Below are positions 17,054-25,055 of a DNA stretch of 64,000 nucleotides, piece by piece. A model generated the notes under the pieces. The model saw only the letters and a list, made by a program, of their open reading frames with translations, had not been told where the DNA came from and made no database searches. Within the stretch, counting starts at the first letter, position 1, and every line of letters begins with the position of its first letter. Position numbers and translations under genes: made by a program. The DNA is from Bifidobacterium sp. (lineage in GTDB: Bacteria > Actinomycetota > Actinomycetes > Actinomycetales > Bifidobacteriaceae): positions 1 through 64,000 of the forward strand of contig JAGGHK010000004.1 in the NCBI GenBank assembly GCA_024104275.1, written 5' to 3'.

Positions 17054-18451
17054 TCACTTCTTGACAGTGAATCCTTGCTGGGATGCATAGTCTCGCAGTG
17101 TCTTGTCAAGGGAAGCGAGGGAACTATTCACATCCGCACCGTTTCTGACGATCTTGGTGATGACCTTGGTCTGCTCGTCATAGGCGTAGGGCTGGAACGG
17201 GAGGAACTCATAACCCTTGTAGGCCTTGGCGACGGGAACGATGACCTGATTGATCTTCTGGTCACCATAGAAGCTGTCGGTCATGTCCATGAAGCCTTGG
17301 GATTCGAGCTTCTTGGTCCAGGTCGGGAACAGAGCTGCGTCAGTCACACTGATTTGTTGGACGGGATCGCTGGAGAAGAGCTCCATGGCAACTTTGGCCG
17401 CCATCTTAGTGTCCTTCGCCTGATCGGTAACGGCCAGCGAAGAACCGCCGAAGTTGACCTGCGGGGTAGAGCTGTCCCAAACCGGGGCACGCGTGACCTT
17501 CCAATTTGCAGAGGTATCTGCACCACTGATGCCACGAAGGCTGCCGACCAGCCAAGAAGCGCATACCGCAGATGCATAGGTTCCGTCGACGATTGACTTA
17601 TACCATTCAGCCGTATAGGCATCCTGTGTAGTGACGACGTCTTCTTTGGCTAGCTTCTGCCAGTAGGACATAACCTGCTTGGCGCCCTTGGACTCAAAGT
17701 TGACACCGACCTTATCAGGATTCGAAGCAGAATAATCATAGACCTTGGCGCCCTTTTGAGCGAGCAGGGCGATGTTCGATCCGTTGCCGCTGGGTTCGTA
17801 GTTTCCAATATGGCCAGAGAAGCCGCGCTCACGCAGCTGCTTACCCGCCTGCTCATATTCATCCCAAGTGGTAGGCACCTTGACACCGTACTTGTCGAAA
17901 ATATCTTTACGATAGATCATGACGTACGGGCCGAGGTCGACAGGAATCGCGTAAACGCTCTTCTTGCTTCCCAAGGAAACCGAATTCCACGCACCGATCG
18001 TATAGTCCTTCTTGACATTGTCCGCACCGTATTGAGACAGATCCACAAGGTGCTTTTCAACGCCGGAGACGTACTGGCTGAGCACGTCATATTCAATCTG
18101 GACGACATCAGCCAGACCGGACTTCGCCTTGATGGCGGTGGTGATCTTCTGGTACTGAGTCTGGCCGGAACCTGCCCTGGTCCAGCAAACCTGCACGTCA
18201 TCATGCTTGCTGTTGAAAATGTCGACCATCTTTTCCATTGACGGGTACCAAGCCCAAACAGTCACCTTTTCGGCATTCGGCTTCTTGATGGTGTTCTGAC
18301 ACTTGGCGTTGGCATTGGCCTTTGTATCCGAGTGGACAGCAGCATTGCCACCCTTCGAATTTTGAGCGCCGCCCTGGCCTCCGCAGGCCGCCAGCGACAA
18401 CGTCGTGGCAGCTGCGACCAATGCAGCTACAATCTTCACTGATTTCTTCAT
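17054..18451 (-). CDS. Extracellular solute-binding lipoprotein (CUT1, probable arabino-oligosaccharide)
   Basis: 465 residues. The signal peptide ends in the lipobox SLAAC with Cys23 as the lipidated residue. The rest is a family 1 sugar-binding fold (KVTVWAWYPSMEKMVDIFN, then DVVQIEYDVL). It captures sugars at the cell surface for the two downstream permeases. Two palindromic operators lie 100-185 bp upstream. The substrate is inferred from the GH51 arabinofuranosidase and LacI genes in the same locus. Confidence 0.88.
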   Translation of the reverse strand: MKKSVKIVAALVAAATTLSLAACGGQGGAQNSKGGNAAVHSDTKANANAKCQNTIKKPNAEKVTVWAWYPSMEKMVDIFNSKHDDVQVCWTRAGSGQTQYQKITTAIKAKSGLADVVQIEYDVLSQYVSGVEKHLVDLSQYGADNVKKDYTIGAWNSVSLGSKKSVYAIPVDLGPYVMIYRKDIFDKYGVKVPTTWDEYEQAGKQLRERGFSGHIGNYEPSGNGSNIALLAQKGAKVYDYSASNPDKVGVNFESKGAKQVMSYWQKLAKEDVVTTQDAYTAEWYKSIVDGTYASAVCASWLVGSLRGISGADTSANWKVTRAPVWDSSTPQVNFGGSSLAVTDQAKDTKMAAKVAMELFSSDPVQQISVTDAALFPTWTKKLESQGFMDMTDSFYGDQKINQVIVPVAKAYKGYEFLPFQPYAYDEQTKVITKIVRNGADVNSSLASLDKTLRDYASQQGFTVKK

Positions 18452-18547
18452 CCTACATCCCTTTCATCGGATATTTCGGTGCCAGAATCGTAAATCCCGG
18501 CCCATGAACCGGGTACAGATCCGATCCAGAAGGACTTATTCTTTTTT

Positions 18548-18634
18548 AGTACAACGTTGTTCCAAAAAATAAAATAAATTCAATCTCCTTATCGACTAAC
18601 AATGAACTTATACCATTTAGTACAACCTTATACC
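18548..18634. promoter_or_regulatory. LacI operators upstream of the binding-protein gene
   Basis: AGTACAACGTTGTTCC (18548-18563) contains the perfect palindrome ACAACGTTGT. A second, weaker copy, AGTACAACCTTATACC, lies near 18619-18634. Both share the word TACAACNTT with the site upstream of the GH51 gene at 21450. They are the likely targets of the LacI protein encoded between them. Confidence 0.55.
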
Positions 18635-18680
18635 AATTTACAGAATACACCTTTTTATCAAAAAAGCAATCCGGTTCGTC

Positions 18681-19745
18681 TCACCTCACTTTTCTATTTC
18701 TGCTCTGCAATGGCAATCTTGCCGAAGACCTTTCCACTAACGAATATTTGGTCATATAGCTTCGCGCCGGACCCTCAAATCCCTCAATCCGATTGATAAG
18801 CATGCTTACGGCATGAGCCGCGAACCCCGGCACATCGGGGTCTATCGTCGTCAACGCCGGATTGGCAAAACGGCCGTCTTCGACGTTGTCAAAGCCGACG
18901 ACCTGCACATCCTCAGGAATTCGAAAACCCCGACGTTGCAACTCGTGCATCGCGCCGATGGCCAATGCGTCATTGAGACACATCAATACCTTCGGACACT
19001 CATTGGTGCTCAGAAGACTGCTGACCGCTCGCTCACCATCGCTACTGTGCCAATGCTCGCCGGAAACCAGAAGTTTCCAATTGATGCGTGCCCCATGCTC
19101 GTCGAAGGCTTCGATATATCCCTGGGTTCGCAAGGCACGGCCACCCTCATTGGCGTTCATGACGCTTTGCCGGTCGGCTCCGTCCGGGGCGCCGATAAGT
19201 CCGATATCTTCGATGCCGCTTTCAAGCAACGAAGACACCATGCTTTTGACAGCCTCGGTATTGGGCATGATCACACTGTCGGAACGGCCATGCGAGGAAT
19301 AATCCCCCGCAAGTACCACGGGGAAATGTTGGTTGAGCACGGCACCGTTATTGCGCAAAGGACGATCCGCAAAGAAAACCCAGCCATCTGCACCAAGTCT
19401 GGGGCAATCGTGAACGATACTTTCCAGACCTGAACTCGTCTCGTCATACGTATTGATGACCACCCCGTATCCGCGTTCACGGGCAGCGTCAATGACCTGA
19501 TCGGCGAAATAAGCCTGGAAGGGCTGGGTAAAGGTGAACGTCGCCAAACCAATAAGATGGGAGCTACCGGCCTTGAGCATCCTAGCGGACATATTCACGG
19601 AGTATCCGAGTTCCTCGATAGCCTGCCTCACACGTCTCCTAGTGGAGGGGCGCATGCTGCCAGTGTCATTGAGTACGTTGGAAACAGTTTTTATCGAAAC
19701 GCCGGCCTTGTGTGCAACATCGGTTATAGTGGCCCTCTTATGCAT
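18681..19745 (-). CDS. LacI-family regulator of the arabinofuranoside locus
   Basis: 354 residues. The N-terminal helix-turn-helix TITDVAHKAGVSIKTVSNVL and hinge helix (MSARMLKAGS) are followed by a periplasmic-binding-like effector domain. It lies between the GH51 gene and the binding-protein gene on the same strand. The promoters of both contain TACAAC-type palindromes, so it probably represses the whole locus until an arabinose-containing ligand binds. Start supported by AAAGGTG before the ATG. Confidence 0.87.
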   Translation of the reverse strand: MHKRATITDVAHKAGVSIKTVSNVLNDTGSMRPSTRRRVRQAIEELGYSVNMSARMLKAGSSHLIGLATFTFTQPFQAYFADQVIDAARERGYGVVINTYDETSSGLESIVHDCPRLGADGWVFFADRPLRNNGAVLNQHFPVVLAGDYSSHGRSDSVIMPNTEAVKSMVSSLLESGIEDIGLIGAPDGADRQSVMNANEGGRALRTQGYIEAFDEHGARINWKLLVSGEHWHSSDGERAVSSLLSTNECPKVLMCLNDALAIGAMHELQRRGFRIPEDVQVVGFDNVEDGRFANPALTTIDPDVPGFAAHAVSMLINRIEGFEGPARSYMTKYSLVERSSARLPLQSRNRKVR

Positions 19746-19824
19746 CTAAACACCTTTCGTCTCGAACCTCAATACTACAATAAACAGCTGCTTATCAGCT
19801 ACAACCGCTAGCAATGATTCAGCT

Positions 19825-21375
19825 TCAGATGGCCTCCTTGACATGGATGGAGGCCCAGGAGACTGGCGGCAAAGTAAGTTTCACCTCTCCGGATTGTGCG
19901 TCAAGTTCGGCGGTCTCATTGGCACGGGGCACCACACGCTCCTGCTGCTGAAGAGTATTCCTGGCATTGATGTCTTCATCATGCAGCATTTGAGTCTCAA
20001 GCTTCAAACCGCTTCGTCCATGCAGACCTCGCGGAAGACGCACACTGAATTCGGAAGGTGTATCCAACGAACGGTTCACCGCAAACACGGATACCGAACC
20101 ATCCGCGCCACGCAGCGCAACGGCATTGACTCCGTCGACTTGGCCATACTTCGGAGTTGAAATCTGCGAGGATTCAAGATTCGGTTCAAGTACCGTGCCG
20201 CCTTTGGCAAGACTCGCGGTAATGGAGAAAGGATAGAACGTGGTCTGCCGCCAAGCCGCACCACCAGGCTCAGTCATGATCGGCGCAATGACATTGACCA
20301 GTTGCGCCAGGCTCGCCGCACGCACACGATCGGCGTTTTTCAAAAGAGTGATCAACAGGTCGCCGAACACAACCGCGTCGGCCACCGAATAGACATCCTC
20401 CAGAAGATGCGGGGCAACCGGCCAGTTGCCGAGGCCTTCAGGAGTATGACTCGGCTCCGCATCCTGATACCAAACGTTCCATTCATCAAACGAGATGAAA
20501 ACATCATGTTTGCTCTTGAGCCTAGCCTTGGTAGCATCAATGGCGGCAGCAACATCACGAATGAACCCGTCCATATCCACGCCAGAAGCAAGGAAGCTGG
20601 CCATGTCGCCGTCATAAGGCTGATAATAGGCGTGACAGGAAACGAAATCGACCAAATCATAAGCCTTGGAAAGCACCGTCTCTTCCCAAGTGCCGAACGT
20701 CGGCATGCTATGCGCAGAGGAACCACAAACCACCAGTTCGAGATCCGGATCCATCTGCCGCATACCGGCGGCTACCGACGCTACGAGTGCTCCATAATCC
20801 TCTGCCGTCTTGTGACCGGTCTGCCATGGGCCATCCATTTCATTGCCGAGACACCACATGCGTATGTCGAACGGGTCTTGAGCACCGTTTGCTTTGCGTT
20901 GTTCAGAAAGTTTCGTGCCGCCGGGAACATTCGCATACTCCAGCAGATCCAACGCCTCCTCCAGACCGCGAGTACCGAGATTCACCGCCTCCATGAGTTC
21001 ATTACCCCCGACCTTTTGGAGCCATTTGACCATTTCATGCAAGCCGAACTGGTTAGTCTCGGTGGAATGCCAGGCAAGATCAAGACGCCTGGGACGCAAT
21101 TGCTTCGGGCCTACGCCATCTTCCCAGCGGTAACCAGACACAAAATTCCCGCCAGGATATCGAATGGTGGTGGCCCCCAATTCCCTTACCAAATCGATGA
21201 CATCCTGCCGGAATCCATTCGCATCGGCAGTGGGATGGTCTGGCTCATAGATACCCGTGTATACGCAACGGCCAAGATGTTCGACGAATGAGCCAAACAG
21301 CCGCTTGTCAACTTTTGCCACTTGAAAATCATCGTCGACAATCAACTCCGAATTGGCGAATGACCCCTGAGCCAT
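19825..21375 (-). CDS. abfA: Alpha-L-arabinofuranosidase, GH51
   Basis: 516 residues, typical for intracellular GH51. The start region ELIVDDDFQVAKVDKRLFGS and IRYPGGNFVSGY are family hallmarks. The acid/base is Glu179 in WCLGNEMDG and the nucleophile is Glu298 in SFDEWNVWY. There is no signal peptide, so it removes L-arabinofuranosyl groups from imported oligosaccharides in the cytoplasm. It leads a cluster with a LacI regulator and a CUT1 transporter. The ribosome binding site AAAGGGGAG precedes the ATG. A TACAAC operator lies about 75 bp upstream. Confidence 0.93.
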   Translation of the reverse strand: MAQGSFANSELIVDDDFQVAKVDKRLFGSFVEHLGRCVYTGIYEPDHPTADANGFRQDVIDLVRELGATTIRYPGGNFVSGYRWEDGVGPKQLRPRRLDLAWHSTETNQFGLHEMVKWLQKVGGNELMEAVNLGTRGLEEALDLLEYANVPGGTKLSEQRKANGAQDPFDIRMWCLGNEMDGPWQTGHKTAEDYGALVASVAAGMRQMDPDLELVVCGSSAHSMPTFGTWEETVLSKAYDLVDFVSCHAYYQPYDGDMASFLASGVDMDGFIRDVAAAIDATKARLKSKHDVFISFDEWNVWYQDAEPSHTPEGLGNWPVAPHLLEDVYSVADAVVFGDLLITLLKNADRVRAASLAQLVNVIAPIMTEPGGAAWRQTTFYPFSITASLAKGGTVLEPNLESSQISTPKYGQVDGVNAVALRGADGSVSVFAVNRSLDTPSEFSVRLPRGLHGRSGLKLETQMLHDEDINARNTLQQQERVVPRANETAELDAQSGEVKLTLPPVSWASIHVKEAI

Positions 21376-21449
21376 ACTGCTCCCCTTTGCTTTTTTAATT
21401 TAACGTTGCACTTAATCATAAAATTCAGCGAACCTAGAAAATTTGATTA

Positions 21450-21463
21450 ATACAACCTTGTAC
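21450..21463. promoter_or_regulatory. LacI operator upstream of GH51
   Basis: TACAACCTTGTA (21451-21462) is an inverted repeat with 5-bp arms and matches the sites at 18548 and 18619. A weaker related word, TAACGTTGCA, lies closer to the gene near 21402. Confidence 0.5.
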
Positions 21464-21692
21464 TTCTTTTTATTTTCAAGATACTCTCTTTCACCGAGAC
21501 ACGCAAATGAACGGTACAAACTCACAATAAGCAATCTCACCACCGGAGACATGCCGGACTAGTTAAGCAAACCAATGAATGACATTAACAAATAATTTTC
21601 ATTTCCGGCATATGGTCTTTTTACTATTGTTTAGCCGCGATAATATGTCATACAAATTTACCAATTCTGTTGAAAATGCCTATTAGCCAAAA

Positions 21693-21734
21693 ACAAACGG
21701 ACTGTCTCTATGGATACTGAAGCAACCCGTTTGT
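21693..21734 (-). terminator. Probable terminator of the first kup gene
   Basis: ACAAACGG (21693-21700) pairs with CCGTTTGT (21727-21734) across a large loop. On the minus strand the stem is followed by TTTTGG. It lies about 50 bp after the kup stop. The rest of the 21376-21781 gap is AT-rich, with nothing else recognised. Confidence 0.45.
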
Positions 21735-21781
21735 GCGTAGGATGAAAGCGTCGCCAGATACTGACCTTTACCCAGTTCGAT

Positions 21782-24541
21782 TTACGACTTGCTCTTTGCC
21801 TTGGATTCCTCACTCACCGAGTTTTCGACCGTCAGAGATTTTCGCGAGTCGGCACGCCGGGTACCGGTACGGAACGCGACGCGCTTGAGGCGCGGGGGGC
21901 GACGGGTGGAAAGGAAGAGCGGCTGGACTTCGACCACCGGGTTGTAAGGGGCCAGACCGAACCACTTGACCGGCGAACCGGCCACATGACGGATGGCATA
22001 CTTCATCTTGAGCGACAAAGCCTCGCGGCCGGTGATCTTGGATTCCGGCATCAACGCCTTATGCACGAGGACGTAACGAACGGTGCCGATATCGGGGTCG
22101 GCGTCCACCTTCGGATAGACGGACTTCTGCTCCGGCAAATCTCCGGAAGCCGACAGATCGTGCATGATCTGATGAATATAAGCCGGAATCGATTGCGAAA
22201 CCTTGAAACCGAGCCTGATCCGCACGCGGAAGATATAGTCCGTGCCGAAATTCTCGACCGAGTATTCGCGGGTGAACGGCTCGTCCGTAGTGACCACCGA
22301 AACGGCCCACCAGGCACGCGCACGTTTCGGGTGGTCGGCGAAGATCGAGAAGAAGATATCCGTATCAAGCCGTCGCAATTCGGAGTCGGAAGTGAGGTAG
22401 ACGATGTTGTCCGCGAAATACGGGATACGGAAATCGTCATGCAATTTGGCAAGCGTGGGCTTGAAATCGCGCGGCTTCATATGCCGACGCTGGCTCCGCT
22501 CGATCTTGGTGCCGTCGTCCCAGGTGATCATAATCAGCAGAATCACCGCGGTCAAAAGCATCGTGAACCAGCCGCCGCGCAGGAACTTCGACATCGAGGA
22601 GATGAAGAAGAGCGAGTCGGTGGTGGCGAACAGCGCGAAGAAGCACACCGCGCCCACGCGATGGTGGTGATGCCAGACGTAGGTAGTCAAAAGGATCGTC
22701 GTCGCCAGCATCGTGATGGTCAGCGCCAGGCCGTACGCGGCGGAAATGTGCTCGGAATCTTTGAAGATGGCCAGCACCGAAAGCGTCGCCACGCACAGCA
22801 CGACGTTGACGGTCGGGATATAGAGCTGGCCGCGCGTACGCGAAGGGTAGCGCACCTGAAGATGCGGCATCCAGTTCAAGCCCGTGGCCTCGGAGACCAT
22901 CGTGAACGCACCGGTGATCAAGGCCTGCGAGGCGATGACACCAGCAGCCACGGAAAGAATGACGCCGATATAACGGACGTTCGGGCTCATCATCTGGAAG
23001 AACGGGTTGACGGTCATGCCGGCCAGCGATTTGTCGCCGCGATTGTTGAGCATCCACGCGCCCTGGCCGAAGTAGTTGAGCACGAGCGCGACGTTGATGA
23101 AGGGCCAGGTGAAGTAGATATTGCCGCGACCGACGTGACCCATATCGGAGTACAGCGCCTCGGCACCGGTGGTTGAAAGGAAGACCGTGCCCATCAGCGA
23201 AAGGCCGGCGACGTTGTGCGAGCTGAAGAGGAACTCGACGCCGTAGACCGGGTTGATGGCCGCGAAAATGCTCCAGTCGCCGCTCAGATTGACCAGACCG
23301 ACCAGCGCGAGGAAGGCGAACCAGACCAGCACCACCGAGCCGAAGACCTTGCCGATGCTCTCCGTGCCGCGCGACTGCACGCAGAACAGCACGACAATGA
23401 TGATGAGGGTGATCATCAGCGTCAAGTTCGGGTTCTCTTCGAAAGCGTTGGTGAGCGCGGGAATGGTCTTGAGGCCTTCGACTGCCGAGGAAATCGAGAC
23501 GGCCGGGGTCAACACGGAATCAGCCAAGAACGCCGCGCCGCCGATCATCGCGGGAACCAACAGCCACTTGCCATAGTGCCGTACCAGCGAGAAGAGCGCG
23601 AAAATGCCGCCCTCGCCCTTGTTGTCGGCGTGCATGGCGACCAGCACGTATTTGACGGTGGTAATGAGCAGCAACGTCCAGAAAATCAGCGAAAGCATGC
23701 CGAGAACCGCAGGCCGGTCGATTTTCGCGAGCCCGCCCTGCCCCGCCAAGAACGTCTGGACGGTGTAGAGCGGAGAGGTACCGATGTCGCCGTAGACCAC
23801 GCCAAGGGTGACGATGGCCATCGCGAACGTCACCTTGTCGGGGCTGGACTGCACCTTGCGCCACCAGCGGCCGATCGGGCTGCGGGAGCTCTTGGTCAGT
23901 TTCTTCGCTTCCTCGCGCTCCTCCTTGACGTGTTTGGCAATTTCCTCACGCTCCTCAGGGGTGAGGGTGTCGCGCGAGACCTTGGGTGCATTGGTGAAGG
24001 TGTCGGCGCGCAGCAGAGCCTTCTTCCCGGCGGCCGCAGCACGCTGTTCAGCGGTCAGCGCCTTCTTTTCGGCACTGGCCACCTTTCGTTCGGAGGCCTT
24101 GGCCTTGCGTTCAACGTTGGCGACTTTCTTTTCGGCGTTCGCCGCCTTCTTCTGCGCATGAACAGCGGTTTTCTTGACCTTGGCGGCTTTGGTCGAGGCT
24201 TTGCGCGTTTGCAATAAGTCTTCCGCGGCGCCTTCTGCCGTTTCAGCTTTGGCTTTCGTTTTGCCCACCACTTTGGCTGCGACCTTGCGCGTGTGTGGAG
24301 ATGCTTCGTCGGCGGTCTTTACCGCTTTTGCCTTGGCAGCCACATCCAACGGGGTTTTGGCGCGCATTGTTTTGCCGGAGTTATTGGCGCTATCGCCGGT
24401 TTTGCCGCTATCGGAGCTGCTGGCAGGCTTATCCGCGTTTCTCGCGCCACGAACACGCCTGCGAACCTCTTGATTTTGCGGATTCTGCTCCTGCTGACGA
24501 TTTTGAGGTTCACTTGACCCATGATGTTGCGGCTGCGCCAT
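21782..24541 (-). CDS. kup: Kup/KUP-family potassium uptake transporter, copy 1
   Basis: 919 residues, about 250 longer than usual. The transporter core starts near 236 with the hallmark GVVYGDIGTSPLY (247-259). It has about 12 transmembrane segments and a C-terminal cytoplasmic domain. KUP proteins take up K+ with protons. Residues 1-235 are a hydrophilic Ala/Lys/Glu-rich extension with repeating AEKK and AERK-like units (about 125-180) that look like a long helix or coiled coil. The second kup gene lies 514 bp upstream on the same strand and is nearly identical in the core. Start supported by GGAGG. Confidence 0.9.
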   Translation of the reverse strand: MAQPQHHGSSEPQNRQQEQNPQNQEVRRRVRGARNADKPASSSDSGKTGDSANNSGKTMRAKTPLDVAAKAKAVKTADEASPHTRKVAAKVVGKTKAKAETAEGAAEDLLQTRKASTKAAKVKKTAVHAQKKAANAEKKVANVERKAKASERKVASAEKKALTAEQRAAAAGKKALLRADTFTNAPKVSRDTLTPEEREEIAKHVKEEREEAKKLTKSSRSPIGRWWRKVQSSPDKVTFAMAIVTLGVVYGDIGTSPLYTVQTFLAGQGGLAKIDRPAVLGMLSLIFWTLLLITTVKYVLVAMHADNKGEGGIFALFSLVRHYGKWLLVPAMIGGAAFLADSVLTPAVSISSAVEGLKTIPALTNAFEENPNLTLMITLIIIVVLFCVQSRGTESIGKVFGSVVLVWFAFLALVGLVNLSGDWSIFAAINPVYGVEFLFSSHNVAGLSLMGTVFLSTTGAEALYSDMGHVGRGNIYFTWPFINVALVLNYFGQGAWMLNNRGDKSLAGMTVNPFFQMMSPNVRYIGVILSVAAGVIASQALITGAFTMVSEATGLNWMPHLQVRYPSRTRGQLYIPTVNVVLCVATLSVLAIFKDSEHISAAYGLALTITMLATTILLTTYVWHHHHRVGAVCFFALFATTDSLFFISSMSKFLRGGWFTMLLTAVILLIMITWDDGTKIERSQRRHMKPRDFKPTLAKLHDDFRIPYFADNIVYLTSDSELRRLDTDIFFSIFADHPKRARAWWAVSVVTTDEPFTREYSVENFGTDYIFRVRIRLGFKVSQSIPAYIHQIMHDLSASGDLPEQKSVYPKVDADPDIGTVRYVLVHKALMPESKITGREALSLKMKYAIRHVAGSPVKWFGLAPYNPVVEVQPLFLSTRRPPRLKRVAFRTGTRRADSRKSLTVENSVSEESKAKSKS

Positions 24542-24604
24542 GATTTGTCCTCCAGAAACGGAAACCTTTACGCGCTTGTCTTCTTGTCAAACCCACTTGC
24601 CGAG

Positions 24605-24658
24605 CGCTCTCGTTTACAAACCAACGGGCAAGTGTAGTCATCTATTTGTGAAAACCAA
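24605..24658 (-). promoter_or_regulatory. Promoter and conserved leader motif of kup copy 1
   Basis: On the minus strand TTGGTT (24653-24658) and TACACT (24631-24636) are 16 bp apart. Just downstream, the early leader contains TTGGTTTGTAAACGAGAGCG, which is nearly identical to the leader of the second kup gene although the surrounding DNA differs. About 60 nt separate this motif from the start codon. Confidence 0.55.
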
Positions 24659-24965
24659 AATCGGGACGCTTATCTTGATTAAATTATGATTATTACTAGA
24701 TAATAAGTCACGAAATCAACAGAAAAAGGGTTGTCTCGCAACGTTTTGAAACAAAATACGACACCACCATTCCACAGCATCGTCAAAGAATCCGACACCA
24801 AAATTACGCTGTGGGAACAGGCGATTATTTACGTTCCGACTCCGACCGAAATAACCGGAACCTTGATATCGAAAGCTGGTTTGCGATATCCGAAACCCTG
24901 AGAAGACAAAATTTCGCAGGCTTCCTTCTTCACCCAAGCAGCAAAGATTCAATTCGGAACAAGAC

Positions 24966-25004
24966 GAAAAAGTGCGCCGACCGTATTTGGCGGTTGGCGC
25001 ACTT
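24966..25004 (-). terminator. Terminator of the second kup gene
   Basis: AAGTGCGCCGACCG (24970-24983) pairs with 24991-25004. On the minus strand the stem is followed by TTTTC. It lies about 50 bp after the stop of kup copy 2. The remaining 24660-24965 stretch holds nothing recognised. Confidence 0.7.
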
Positions 25005-25055
25005 GCCGTGGCCGGTATCCGAAAATTACCAGGCCATCAATTTCGAATTATCAGA

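Noticed and set aside
24594-24634. Perfect 8-bp stem (CACTTGCC/GGCAAGTG) as an RNA hairpin
   Set aside because: One arm overlaps the predicted -10 box, so it would not be fully transcribed, and it is not preserved as such before kup copy 2.
24605-24635. c-di-AMP (ydaO) riboswitch before kup
   Set aside because: The leader is under 100 nt and lacks the conserved riboswitch motifs that I know. Only a shared 20-base word is seen.
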